Source: Ferrovibrio terrae (GTDB lineage Bacteria; Pseudomonadota; Alphaproteobacteria; Ferrovibrionales; Ferrovibrionaceae). From it: DNA of 64,000 nucleotides. Below are positions 18,356-27,176 of the stretch, piece after piece; the first letter of the stretch is position 1, and every line of letters begins with the position of its first letter. The notes beneath the pieces were generated by a model that saw nothing but the letters and a program-made list of their open reading frames with translations, was not told the DNA's origin and did no database searches. Both the position numbers and the translations under genes were made by a program. The stretch is taken from positions 620,001-684,000 of the forward strand of contig NZ_CP041636.1 in assembly GCF_007197755.1 (NCBI RefSeq), in the 5' to 3' direction.

Positions 18356-19513
18356 TCAATAGCAGATCGCCTTTTGCGGCGAGAAATCGTAACTCACCAG
18401 CACTGGCACGATCTTGCCCGACGCCGCACCATCACCGTACAGGCCATCAGACTCGTAGCGGCCATGCGCCATTTGCTGGCGGACAGCCTGCTCGATCTCG
18501 GCCGCGTCGTATCCGACATCAACGACATTGCGTCCGCGGGCGCGGCCAGTCTGGCGCGAGCCGATATTGACGCAAGGCGTACCCAGATAGGCCGCTTCGC
18601 GAATTCCGCTCGACGAATTGCCGACAATGCAGGCGGCGTTCTTCAGCAGGGGGCCAAACAGTTCAATCGGCAGGCTTTTGAAAAAATGCGCATATTTGGG
18701 TTGGTATTTTTCGCGATAAACGCGGATGCCTTTCGATATACCGTCCGAGCCGGCATCCATATTGGGCCAAATCCAGAAGGTAGGAATCTGCAGGCTGTGC
18801 ATTGCCTTCACCGTCTCGCCGATATGCGCAAGGTTATCGGCATATTCGGTCGTCACCGGATGCTGGATCACGATAGCATATTTACCGGGCTCGACCGAGA
18901 TCGTGCCGCCCGCTCCGGCAATACCCTGATAGGCGACAACGGAGCTTAGGTCGTCCAGATCGATCTCGGCCAGGACGTCGAAACTTGTCGAACCGACGGT
19001 GTAGACTGCTTCCGGCCGCTCACCCATGCGAACGATACGTTCCGCCGCCTCTTCTGAGGCCGGAAAATGCAAATGCGCCATCTTGGTGATGGCATGGCGG
19101 ATCGACTCATCAATCGAGCCACTCACTTCACCGCCCTCGATATGCGCAACCGGGATGTTCATATAGGTCGCGGCCATGGTGATGGCGAGGCACTCGTAGC
19201 GGTCGGCAATGACAAGCACGACATCCGGCCGCAGGTTATCGAAGGCATTGGCGAATTCCGTAACGGCCAGGCCGGCTGATTTCGCCATCGTCAGCGGCGT
19301 CTCGCCCTCGATCAGGAAATGGATCACATGGTCGACATTGAAGTCATCGACATAGTCCGTCTCCAGAATGCGGCCATATTTTTCAAGAATAATGCTACCT
19401 CCCAGAATCACCTGCAGTTCAAGACCGGGGTGTTTTTTGATTTCGCGCATGACGTGCTTCATTTTGGCGTAATTGCCACGCGCCGTGATGACTACACAGA
19501 TTTTTCTGGTCAT
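18356..19513 (-). CDS. neuC: NeuC-type hydrolysing UDP-sugar 2-epimerase, copy 2
   Basis: The 385-residue protein starts with MTRKICVVITARGNYAKMKH and carries GGEVSGSIDESIRHAITKMAH and IVGNSSSGIREA, the same conserved blocks as copy 1. It is therefore a paralogue with probably related chemistry (2-epimerisation and release of UDP). The ATG at 19513 overlaps the stop of neuB copy 2 (ATGA); the frame extends six codons further but would run into that gene. The pair neuB2-neuC2 thus mirrors neuB1-neuC1, which points to duplication of a two-gene cassette followed by divergence. Confidence 0.88.
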   Translation of the reverse strand: MTRKICVVITARGNYAKMKHVMREIKKHPGLELQVILGGSIILEKYGRILETDYVDDFNVDHVIHFLIEGETPLTMAKSAGLAVTEFANAFDNLRPDVVLVIADRYECLAITMAATYMNIPVAHIEGGEVSGSIDESIRHAITKMAHLHFPASEEAAERIVRMGERPEAVYTVGSTSFDVLAEIDLDDLSSVVAYQGIAGAGGTISVEPGKYAIVIQHPVTTEYADNLAHIGETVKAMHSLQIPTFWIWPNMDAGSDGISKGIRVYREKYQPKYAHFFKSLPIELFGPLLKNAACIVGNSSSGIREAAYLGTPCVNIGSRQTGRARGRNVVDVGYDAAEIEQAVRQQMAHGRYESDGLYGDGAASGKIVPVLVSYDFSPQKAICY

Positions 19514-20532
19514 GCTCTCAAATCCACCCACTGCAAAACCGCATCCTCGTCGATATCGCGGCTGGCGACCTTGCCTATCACCGTCTCTACTTGATCAGGC
19601 GCGATCCCGGTGCCCGGGCGCTTCGCCGCCAGCATCTCCGGCGTGATGGTCTCACCAGCACGGATCGGCCGCGCGGCTACCAGCGACTTCCGAGCCCATT
19701 CGATGCTCGCCTGTTCGCCAGGTGTTACGGTCTTGCGGGCAGCGCCCAGCGCCGCCTCAACCGCACGCAGCTGCGTGATGAAGTCGGCGAGATCATGCGG
19801 CCCGCAGGATACTTTCCAGTCCTGCGCGTTCGGGACATTGAAGTCGATCGAGATATGCTTCTCGATGATCTTGGCACCACGCGCCACCGCAGCCAGCGGA
19901 ATATGGAAACCAGCGGTATGGTCAGAATACCCGATCACACCACCCAAGGTCTCACGATAAAGATCCAGCACCTTCAGATTCACGAATTCCGGCGGCGTGG
20001 GATATTGCGTCACGCAATGCAGGACCGCGATTTCCGAATTTCCGGTCTGCGTCATCACGCGCAACGAGGCCTCTACATCCTCCATCGTATGCATGCCGGT
20101 CGAGAAGATGACCGGTTTACCATAAGATGCGATCTTCCGCAGGTAACCCCAATTGCGCAATTCGCCGGAGCCAATCTTGAAGACTGCCGGATTCAGGCCG
20201 GCAAGATATTCAAGACTCGGCTCGTCATGCGCCGTGGAGAAGAAGATGATGCCCTTCTCGTCGCAATAGTCGCGCAGCCGGCGGAAATCCTCCCATTTTA
20301 GGGCACGCGGGCTCAGGCGGTCGCGCCACTCCTGACTGGCCTTGGAGATCATCGCCTCGGGATTGAATATCTGGAACTTCACGGCATCGGCTTTTGCCTC
20401 AGCCGCCAGATCGATCAGCTGTAGCGCCTTTTCATAATTCCCGAAATGGGCGACACCGGCCTCGGCGATGACGAAACAGGGTGCGTCACCGCCAACCTGG
20501 CGAGAATCGATCTTGAATTGGCTGGCGATCAT
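19510..20532 (-). CDS. neuB: NeuB-type nonulosonate synthase, copy 2
   Basis: The 340-residue protein has VKFQIF, KIGSGELRNWGYL and FSTGMHTMED, the usual NeuB strands, an intact EKH motif followed by NAQDWKVSCGP in the substrate loop, and a C-terminal SAF domain with AKRPGTGIAPDQV. The loop NAQDWKVSC differs from the GPDxxAS loop of copy 1, so the two enzymes belong to different subfamilies and probably use different six-carbon acceptors. It lies three bases after the SqdB-like gene and overlaps neuC copy 2. Expected reaction: PEP plus an N-acyl-mannosamine derivative to a nonulosonic acid. Confidence 0.87.
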   Translation of the reverse strand: MIASQFKIDSRQVGGDAPCFVIAEAGVAHFGNYEKALQLIDLAAEAKADAVKFQIFNPEAMISKASQEWRDRLSPRALKWEDFRRLRDYCDEKGIIFFSTAHDEPSLEYLAGLNPAVFKIGSGELRNWGYLRKIASYGKPVIFSTGMHTMEDVEASLRVMTQTGNSEIAVLHCVTQYPTPPEFVNLKVLDLYRETLGGVIGYSDHTAGFHIPLAAVARGAKIIEKHISIDFNVPNAQDWKVSCGPHDLADFITQLRAVEAALGAARKTVTPGEQASIEWARKSLVAARPIRAGETITPEMLAAKRPGTGIAPDQVETVIGKVASRDIDEDAVLQWVDLRA

Positions 20533-20535
20533 CGA

Positions 20536-21684
20536 TTACTTCCAGGTCGTTTTCGGCATGATGATGTCATGCCGGATATCGGACTTGTAATTGACAATCT
20601 GCTCCAGAATGCGCGCCAGCACATCCTGCGTCAGCAGGTTAGGCTGCAGCCCAAGCTCGCGCAGACCGCGATGGGCGGGATTGTAATAATGCTCTTCTTT
20701 TTCCACTCGTGGATTCGGTACATGGGCGATCTCAGCCTTGATGCCGACCGCCGCCGCCGCATCCCGCACCATATTGGCGAGGTCGTTCACAGCAAAGGTT
20801 TCGGTGAACTGGTTGAACACCCGCATCTCGCCTCTGGCTGCCGGCGTCTCGACCGCCAGGGTGACACATTGCATGGTGTCCTTGATATTCAGGTAGCCGC
20901 GCTTCTGGCCGCCCTGACCGTAGACGGTCATCGGAATGCCGGCCACGGCCTGCACCAGGAAACGGTTGAGTACCGTTCCAAAGATTTCGTCGTAATTCAG
21001 GAAAGTCGTCAGCCGGGCATCATCGCCCATCTCGTCCGTGAAGAGACCGTAAACTGGACCCTGCATTAGGTCGGTGACACGCAGGCCCCAAACCCGGACG
21101 TAGAAGTACAGCAGGTCGGTATCCTGAATCTTGGTGGTGTGATACAGCGACCCGGCTTGGCGCGGGAACAGCAGGCGGTCTTTGCGGCCCTTGTGTTCAA
21201 TATCGATGAAACCTTCCTCGATATCGATATTGGGCGTGCCGTATTCGCCCATAGTGCCGAGCTTGACGATATGAATGTCAGGATTGGTCTCGCGCACCAC
21301 ATAGGCGAGGTTGAGCGTGCCGCTCAGGTTGTTCTGCAGCGTGAACAGCGCCTCCTTCTGGCCGAGCATCGAATAGGGCGCCGATGGCTGCTCGGCATAA
21401 TGAACAACCGAGTCCGGGGCAAACGCCTCGAAACAGCCCTTTAGGAAACCGTAGTCGCAAATATCGCCCTCGCACACCTTGATCTGACGCCCGCTGCGCT
21501 CATGCCAGGCCTTGGCGCGCTGATGCATATTCTGCGTCTGGAACAGGGGCGGAATGTCCTGCCGGATGCAGGCCGTACGACGAAAATAGTTGTCGATGAT
21601 CATGACCTCATGGCCACGCTGCGACAGCGCCATAGCAGTGGGCCAGCCGAGAAAGCCGTCGCCGCCAAGAATGATGACACGCAT
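20536..21684 (-). CDS. sqdB: SqdB/SQD1-like UDP-sulfoquinovose synthase
   Basis: The 382-residue protein matches plant SQD1 and bacterial SqdB over its full length. The NAD loop is GGDGFLGW, followed by DNYFRR, FAPDSVVHYAEQPSAPYSM and KLGTMGEYGTPNIDIEEG. Thr144, Tyr181 and Lys185 line up with the catalytic Thr, Tyr and Lys of SQD1. The sequence NPRVEKEEHYYNPAH and the end MPKTTW are also characteristic. The family converts UDP-glucose and sulfite to UDP-sulfoquinovose. No other recognisable sulfolipid gene (sqdX, sqdC, sqdD) is in the window, so the sulfonated sugar may be used in the surface glycan. A related epimerase with another substrate remains possible. Confidence 0.85.
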   Translation of the reverse strand: MRVIILGGDGFLGWPTAMALSQRGHEVMIIDNYFRRTACIRQDIPPLFQTQNMHQRAKAWHERSGRQIKVCEGDICDYGFLKGCFEAFAPDSVVHYAEQPSAPYSMLGQKEALFTLQNNLSGTLNLAYVVRETNPDIHIVKLGTMGEYGTPNIDIEEGFIDIEHKGRKDRLLFPRQAGSLYHTTKIQDTDLLYFYVRVWGLRVTDLMQGPVYGLFTDEMGDDARLTTFLNYDEIFGTVLNRFLVQAVAGIPMTVYGQGGQKRGYLNIKDTMQCVTLAVETPAARGEMRVFNQFTETFAVNDLANMVRDAAAAVGIKAEIAHVPNPRVEKEEHYYNPAHRGLRELGLQPNLLTQDVLARILEQIVNYKSDIRHDIIMPKTTWK

Positions 21685-21727
21685 ATCAAAAACCCCTTTG
21701 CATTCGGCAATTACAGTCGTGCGGACA

Positions 21728-22750
21728 TCAGTCGAGCAGTCGGTACCGTTTGAAATAGTCCACGATGTCCCGCACGCTCATGCAGGTTTCCTCGTCAGAA
21801 CGGTAGGCGTGTGGCGTCTTGGCCACCTCTTTGACCTGCGGCGTCGCAGTGATCGCCGGCCGGATCACGAAGAAATCGTCGTTCTCCCTGACGCGCGACC
21901 CCTCTTCCGAGCTGAGCAGCTCTTCAAACAGCTTTTCACCGGGGCGCTTGCCCGTGATCTTGACTGTGACCGAGCCGGGATCGCGGCCCAGCTGCGGGGC
22001 ATAGATCTCGATGATACCCTGGATCATGTCCCGGATTGCCATGACCGGCATCTTGGTGACGAAGACTTCGCCACCTGTGGCCTGCTCAGCCGCCCGGATC
22101 AGCAGATCCACCGCTTCCACCGGGGTCATCACGAAGCGCGTCATGCCTTCGTCGGTGAGTGTGATCGGCTGGCTGGTGCGAATCTGGTTCATAAATGTGG
22201 GTACGGCAGAGCCGCTCGAACCCAGCACATTTCCAAAGCGCGTTGAGCAGAAGACCGGCTTGGTTTGCCCACCGTAATTCGCCGCAGAGATCAGGCGCTC
22301 CCCCATCAGCTTCGAGGTGCCCATCACATTGGTGGGATTGACCGCCTTATCCGAGCTCATGAAAACCACGCGCCTGACACCACAGGCGCGCGCCGCGTAA
22401 ATCACGTTCTGCACGCCGACGATATTGGTGGCGACTATTTCATCGGGTGCTGCCTCGCCGAGATTGACATGCTTCAGAGCAGCACCGTGGAACACGACAT
22501 CGACATCGCGAAAAGCCTGCAGCAGGCAGTCGCGGCTGCGTACATCGCCCAGCACCGGCAGAATCCGATCCAGCGCCGGCGAGAACTGGCCGAGTTCGTA
22601 GATTTTGCTTTCCGCATTGTCGAGCGCGATGATCCGCCCCACGCCCTTGGCCAGCAGGCGAGGCATCATCGCCTGCCCCACCGTGCCGCAGGCGCCGGTG
22701 ATCAGAACAGTCTTTCCGGTCCAGATGTCCGGTGTGGCAGGGCTTTTCAT
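21728..22750 (-). CDS. CapD/PseB/LegB-type nucleotide-sugar 4,6-dehydratase
   Basis: From the ATG at 22750 the protein has 340 residues. It is a short-chain dehydrogenase of the polysaccharide biosynthesis (CapD) family: VLITGACGTVGQ is the NAD loop, then HGAALKHVNL, and FMSSDKAVNPTNVMGTSK contains the catalytic region of the UDP-GlcNAc 4,6-dehydratases. In nonulosonate pathways such an enzyme makes the 4-keto-6-deoxy intermediate that leads to pseudaminic or legionaminic acid, but the matching aminotransferase and acetyltransferase were not found nearby. It is the first gene of the ~22 kb operon behind the promoter at 22857-22885. A GTG at 22792 is an alternative start. Confidence 0.87.
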   Translation of the reverse strand: MKSPATPDIWTGKTVLITGACGTVGQAMMPRLLAKGVGRIIALDNAESKIYELGQFSPALDRILPVLGDVRSRDCLLQAFRDVDVVFHGAALKHVNLGEAAPDEIVATNIVGVQNVIYAARACGVRRVVFMSSDKAVNPTNVMGTSKLMGERLISAANYGGQTKPVFCSTRFGNVLGSSGSAVPTFMNQIRTSQPITLTDEGMTRFVMTPVEAVDLLIRAAEQATGGEVFVTKMPVMAIRDMIQGIIEIYAPQLGRDPGSVTVKITGKRPGEKLFEELLSSEEGSRVRENDDFFVIRPAITATPQVKEVAKTPHAYRSDEETCMSVRDIVDYFKRYRLLD

Positions 22751-22856
22751 ACGTTTTTTCCATGCTACCGCAGGCCCGGTGAGCTTCCCCACCAGTCTTG
22801 CGAATCACGCTTCGATGTTACGATGCAAAATATTGAAAAATATAGTGTTTTTTGAA

Positions 22857-22885
22857 ATTATACATGTTCACACCATGAACGTCAA
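22857..22885 (-). promoter_or_regulatory. Near-consensus sigma-70 promoter of the nonulosonate operon
   Basis: On the minus strand TTGACG (22880-22885) is followed after exactly 17 bases by TATAAT (22857-22862), matching 11 of 12 consensus positions. An A/T-rich leader of about 100 bases runs to the ATG at 22750. It lies only ~35 bp after the stop of the upstream ABC transporter gene, so the operon can be transcribed independently of that gene. Confidence 0.75.
22866..22880. promoter_or_regulatory. Inverted repeat in the promoter spacer (possible operator)
   Basis: GTTCA and TGAAC flank a five-base centre (CACCA), forming a symmetric 15-base element that fills the spacer of the promoter above and touches its -35 box. 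Such a placement would suit a repressor or activator site. The arms are short, so chance cannot be excluded. Confidence 0.35.
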
Positions 22886-22921
22886 CCGATGGTTCAGACC
22901 ACAAACACGGCCAGAGGCGGG

Positions 22922-24682
22922 TCATGCCGGATCGGCCAGATTGATCAGCAGCTGCTCCGCCGCCGGGGCCACATCGTCATAGCCGCCCGTCGCCGTGACC
23001 ACACCATCCTGCAGCAGATGGACAAGGTCGGTATCCCGCGCACTGCTCAGCCGGTGCGTGATCAGCACGATGCTGATATCGGGCCTGGCCTTGCGCAACG
23101 CGACGAAGATCGACTTTTCCAGACTTTCCTCAAAGGTGGTCGTTGCCTCGTCAAGTACCAGGATTCCGGGCTCATTGACCAAGGCACGGGCGATGGCGAT
23201 GCGCTTGGCCTGCCCTCCGGACAAGACCGAGCCAAGTCGGCCAACCGGCGTGTCCCAGCCCTCCGATGCCTGGGCCACGATGTCGCTCATGCCGGTGATC
23301 GCCGCTAGTTCATTCATCTTCGCTTCGTCGAAACTGGCGCGGTTCACCAGCACGTTTGAGCGGAGGGTACCCTCGAAGACCGAGGAATGCTGAGCGACAT
23401 AGCCGATCTTCCTGCGCCACTGCGCCAAGTCGAACTGATTGATCGGCATCCCGTCGAATGTGATACGCCCTTCCCAAGGTTCGTACAGGCGAACCAACAG
23501 ATCGATCAGCGTACTCTTGCCGGCGCCCGAGCCGCCGATGATGCAGGTAATCTTTCCTTTCGGGATACGCAGCGACAGATCGCGGATCACCGGGCGACTG
23601 GCGAAGCCGAAACTGACGCCTTCGAAGGTAATATCACCGGCACCCGCCGGGACCGGCTTGTCGCCGGCCGGCTGAGCGCGCGCCGCCAATTCAGCTTCGC
23701 CTAGCAATGCCGTAACACGCGCCATGGCAGCAGCCTTGTCGGCGATCTCGACGAGCTTGGTGGAAATCTGTTGTGCGGCCGCCAAGCAGCGCGAAAGCGC
23801 CAACGCGAAGAAAATGAAGACCGGAACGAGCGGACGCACCTCATCCGGGCCGACGATCAGGGAGTAGACGAACAGTCCGCTGACCGCCATCAGGATCAGC
23901 AACTGCGTCATCACAGAAGGAACCGTGCGCAGCAACTGCAGACGCAGATGCGCGTCATAGAATTGTTGGAGCAGCTTTTTCGCCTGGCGCAGGCGGGACA
24001 GGCCGATACCCAGAATCCGGTATTCCTTGATGGAGTGCGACAACTCCGAGAAGCGGCCGGTCATTTCTTCCTGCAGCTTGCGACGCTCCTTACCCAGCCG
24101 GCGTGCGCGCGGATCCAGGAACATGCGATTGGTCAGCATGAAGAAGCCACCGCCGATCACGAACAGGAACAGCAGCTTCCAATCTGCGAGCATCATAAAA
24201 ACCAGGATGACGGCAGCATTCAGGATCGAAATCAAAATTTCGATGGCATAGCTGATCAGCCTTGCACAGGCCACGATCTCGGCACCCAGCGTATTCTGCA
24301 CTGCACCGCGAGTGTAGGAACCGATGCTGGTCATGTCGTCTTCCAGTAGCCGCTTATAAATGCGCTCAGTCCATTCCGCGCGCAACCGGCCAACGAACAC
24401 GGTTTCGATGGCGACCAACCCGACCGTACTGGCGGTACCCCCCAGGAAAACCACGACGAAAAAGGTGATGAAGTAGCGCGGATCCAGGCCACTGAAGAAG
24501 GCGAAAAACGAATTCGCCGGCAGACCTTCATTGGAGTCCGTCAGGATGGAACTGAGCAACGGAATCAATGCGGCAAGGCTGAGACCGCCGAGCAACGAAT
24601 TGACCAGCATCAACGCGCCGAGCAATCCCGTGAGAGCCGGATGCCGTCGGGCGAAGTCGATGATAGGTGCGTATAGCTTCAA
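22922..24682 (-). CDS. ABC half-transporter (MsbA/PglK-like, fused membrane and ATPase domains)
   Basis: The 586-residue protein has an N-terminal membrane domain with about six helices (residues 15-310) and a C-terminal ATPase domain. Walker A is GGSGAGKS (383-390), the signature is LSGGQ (487-491), Walker B is ILVLDEA (507-513) and the switch histidine is His543 (ITHRLS), all intact. Homodimers of this type flip lipid-linked oligosaccharides or lipid A (PglK, MsbA). Next to methyltransferases and ahead of the nonulosonate operon, flipping of a lipid-linked glycan is plausible. Multidrug export is the alternative. It is the last gene of its own minus-strand train, 42 bp after a methyltransferase gene. 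Confidence 0.88.
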   Translation of the reverse strand: MKLYAPIIDFARRHPALTGLLGALMLVNSLLGGLSLAALIPLLSSILTDSNEGLPANSFFAFFSGLDPRYFITFFVVVFLGGTASTVGLVAIETVFVGRLRAEWTERIYKRLLEDDMTSIGSYTRGAVQNTLGAEIVACARLISYAIEILISILNAAVILVFMMLADWKLLFLFVIGGGFFMLTNRMFLDPRARRLGKERRKLQEEMTGRFSELSHSIKEYRILGIGLSRLRQAKKLLQQFYDAHLRLQLLRTVPSVMTQLLILMAVSGLFVYSLIVGPDEVRPLVPVFIFFALALSRCLAAAQQISTKLVEIADKAAAMARVTALLGEAELAARAQPAGDKPVPAGAGDITFEGVSFGFASRPVIRDLSLRIPKGKITCIIGGSGAGKSTLIDLLVRLYEPWEGRITFDGMPINQFDLAQWRRKIGYVAQHSSVFEGTLRSNVLVNRASFDEAKMNELAAITGMSDIVAQASEGWDTPVGRLGSVLSGGQAKRIAIARALVNEPGILVLDEATTTFEESLEKSIFVALRKARPDISIVLITHRLSSARDTDLVHLLQDGVVTATGGYDDVAPAAEQLLINLADPA

Positions 24683-24724
24683 AACAGCCTCGATCAGACC
24701 GCCGTATCAGCCGGCGAGCAGGTT

Positions 24725-25360
24725 TTAGGACTTCTTCTCCACCAGGAAAAGATAGCGGAACTCCTCCGTCGGCGGTTTTTCCTTCTTTTTCCCGATCAGC
24801 CTGACCGTGCAATCGCTCGCCGGCTGGAACAGACCGGCGACATACTGCTCGACAGCTTCCTGACTGTTGCCAAGATCGACTGACAGATCACCTCGGAATT
24901 TTCCCAGTTTGCTGGGAATCTGGAAAAACATCTGCTTGCTGAACTTACCAGCCAGGTCCAGCACCATTTGCCGACCGGCCGCTTCCCCATACATACGGCA
25001 GAAGTGGTGATAGACGGACAGGCAAAGGATGACATCGAATTGCGGCAGCAGACGCGTGTTCTGCGGATCCAGACTCAGTCTGGAAAAGGCAACCCTGTCC
25101 TGGATCGACGGATCGACCAGGGTTCTTGCCTTGCTTATGGCCGGTTCGTTGATATCGACCCCGATGGAGAAAATCCCTTTGGTCGCCGCATTGCGCGTGT
25201 AGTAACCAATATCACAGGCGATATCGAGAAGATTACGGGAATCGGCGGCGAGATGAGACTCGATCATCTGCCAGTTCTGCAGATTCTCGCGTTTCTCCTG
25301 ATAGAAAGAGATTTTCTTACCCTGCAGGGCACTCTTGATTTTCTTGATGATGGCTTTCAC
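24725..25360 (-). CDS. Class I SAM-dependent methyltransferase
   Basis: The 211-residue protein has the SAM-binding motif LLDIACDIGYYTRNAA (about residues 44-59), where the usual GxGxG is replaced by ACDIGYY. It is followed by GVDINEPAI (acidic ribose contact) and FDVILCLSVYHHF (motif around the fourth strand). The N-terminal 25 residues are rich in lysine. Genes on both sides (kinase-like and ABC transporter) are on the same strand. It probably methylates a glycan or lipid-linked intermediate; the substrate is unknown. Confidence 0.75.
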   Translation of the reverse strand: MKAIIKKIKSALQGKKISFYQEKRENLQNWQMIESHLAADSRNLLDIACDIGYYTRNAATKGIFSIGVDINEPAISKARTLVDPSIQDRVAFSRLSLDPQNTRLLPQFDVILCLSVYHHFCRMYGEAAGRQMVLDLAGKFSKQMFFQIPSKLGKFRGDLSVDLGNSQEAVEQYVAGLFQPASDCTVRLIGKKKEKPPTEEFRYLFLVEKKS

Positions 25361-25396
25361 CTAAATCTCCGTGATTATCCTATCGATCCGCTTCGC

Positions 25397-26401
25397 CTAC
25401 CAGCCGAGAATGGACGGCCGCTCCGCCCAGTCAATCTGGCTCCGTTGCAGCCGAAGCAGAAATTCGAGCGCAAGCTGCTCGGAAAGCGACATGACGCGGT
25501 CTCGCTGCTGCGCCGACAATGCCTCGATATCCGGGCGCATGATATCTTCGATTCCGGCGAGTAAATCCGGACAGCGCAACAGAACCTTGAAAAAGTCGAC
25601 GCAGACCGGGCCTAGGTGGCTGAGTTCCCAGTCGACAATATAGTTGTTGCCGTCGCATATGATGATATTACCGATCGAAAAGTCGCCGTGTACCAGCGAG
25701 ACCGGCAGCAGCTTGTCCGACAACGCCAGCAGGATCGCCGCCTGATGAATGCCGGCTCCGGTCAGCATTGCCGAAATCGCCGGTAGATCGATGCCGAGTT
25801 CGGCCGGAGTCTTCCAGGTCAGTCCGATGACGCGATACAATCCCCACAGCTTCGACAATGTATTGTGCATTATCGCAGGGGTGCGTTCATCCCCCCATGC
25901 CAGACCGATCCCTTCGATCAGGCGATCCGCCAGATAGTATGGTGGGCGATCCAGGTTTGCGCATAACAGCGGCGGCACGAAATCGACCCCAAGCGCCTCA
26001 AGGCGGCGGCGCGTGCTGTATTCGTTGCGCAACCCTTCCAGATTGCGCACGCCCTGTTCCATCAGCAGCTTCGCGCGGATACCGCGATCGACATAAAACA
26101 GGCTGACATTGTTGCGAATGGTGATCGCCTCCGCCGAAGCGCTGATGTCGTAGGATTTCGCCTGCAGACGGATCAACTGCCGCAGCTGGGTTTTCACCGC
26201 CTGCACGAATCTTCCCCGGCGCAGAAGCGCGAGCGTCGAGCGGCGCGCCGAACTGGCGAGGCGGTCGCGCCTGACCAGCCGCAGTTTTTCCGTCTCGACA
26301 TAGGTCGACTGGCCGGCCTGGCCAAGGAGTTCCTGCTCGACAGCCGAGATCGAGCGGTTGAGATCCTCGATTGCGAAATACTTCAGCAGGGCACCGGCCA
26401 T
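25397..26401 (-). CDS. Aminoglycoside/choline-kinase-like phosphotransferase
   Basis: From the ATG at 26401 the protein has 334 residues. The kinase-fold signatures are in the C-terminal half: LVHGDFSIGNIII is the Brenner motif with the catalytic Asp and following Asn, and YIVDWELSHLGPVCVDFF supplies the metal-binding Asp. The family phosphorylates small hydroxyl compounds such as choline, aminoglycosides or sugars. Within this locus a sugar, lipid or ethanolamine/choline substituent is possible, or it could act like a lipopolysaccharide core kinase. Upstream frame continuation to 26434 would overlap the preceding gene, so the internal start is preferred. Confidence 0.78.
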   Translation of the reverse strand: MAGALLKYFAIEDLNRSISAVEQELLGQAGQSTYVETEKLRLVRRDRLASSARRSTLALLRRGRFVQAVKTQLRQLIRLQAKSYDISASAEAITIRNNVSLFYVDRGIRAKLLMEQGVRNLEGLRNEYSTRRRLEALGVDFVPPLLCANLDRPPYYLADRLIEGIGLAWGDERTPAIMHNTLSKLWGLYRVIGLTWKTPAELGIDLPAISAMLTGAGIHQAAILLALSDKLLPVSLVHGDFSIGNIIICDGNNYIVDWELSHLGPVCVDFFKVLLRCPDLLAGIEDIMRPDIEALSAQQRDRVMSLSEQLALEFLLRLQRSQIDWAERPSILGW

Positions 26402-26405
26402 ACGC

Positions 26406-27173
26406 CTACTCTCGTGCCCTAGCGGCAGAGCCATTCAAGGTAAAGACCGAGTGCCGTGCCAGGCGGATCGCATGAAGAGCATTACCCCGCTGGATGGCCC
26501 AACTGTATTCACCTATAAAGCTGTACTGACCCGAGGGAATTGCAGCACGAATTTCATCCACCGTATCGGTCCGGCCATCAACCAAAATCAGCCTGGGGCG
26601 GAAACCAGCCTGCAGGTGCCGCGATACATCCAGATAGGCAGGCTTGCCGGTGAATGTGGAGAATTTGCGATTCTTAGGCACATAAGGCGCATCGACATAG
26701 ATGCATTCGGTGACGGCCAGAATCGGTTCGACGAAAGCGCCGCCGCGCTCCGCCTCCTCCACCTTGACCGGGCGCACTGCGCCGGCCGGGCCGATATGCG
26801 CTAGCGCCGCATTGACCGAGGCAACCCAGCGTTCATCCTGCTCATAGGATGTGTAACTTGCGCCGCTGCGCATGGCGTAGGCCGCGAAGGCGCAGCTGGT
26901 GCGTCCCGAGCCGAGCTCGATGATTGATTTCGGTCTATGCCGCTCAAGCAGGGCGATCAGGTCCTGCAGTTTCCAGTAATAACCGCTCCCGCCGCCCTGT
27001 GCGGCATCAAGCGTCTGCAGCGCCACAGCCATCCCCGGATGGTATGCCTCCACGACAGGACGGCATGCAAGTTCACGCCGTAGTGCTTTCGCGCCATGCA
27101 GTCGCCCGAGCAGCGAACGCAGCAGCGAAGGCCGGTTTTTTGGCGAAACACCCTGTGAGGCAGTCCGCGACAT
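26406..27173 (-). CDS. SAM-fold (methyltransferase-like) protein, paralogue of 5124-5954
   Basis: The 255-residue protein has SIIELGSGRTSCAFAAYA (about residues 83-100) as the glycine-rich loop, YTSYEQDERW as the ribose-binding strand, CIYVDAPYVPKNRK and LILVDGRTDTVDEI as the later strands. The same order ELGSG / YVDAP / ILVDGR occurs in the protein at 5124-5954, which marks them as members of one family with a conserved acidic residue in the fourth strand. It lies four bases from both neighbours in a tight operon. Function unknown; a methyltransferase-like role in glycan modification is the simplest guess. Confidence 0.7.
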   Translation of the reverse strand: MSRTASQGVSPKNRPSLLRSLLGRLHGAKALRRELACRPVVEAYHPGMAVALQTLDAAQGGGSGYYWKLQDLIALLERHRPKSIIELGSGRTSCAFAAYAMRSGASYTSYEQDERWVASVNAALAHIGPAGAVRPVKVEEAERGGAFVEPILAVTECIYVDAPYVPKNRKFSTFTGKPAYLDVSRHLQAGFRPRLILVDGRTDTVDEIRAAIPSGQYSFIGEYSWAIQRGNALHAIRLARHSVFTLNGSAARARE

Positions 27174-27176
27174 GCC

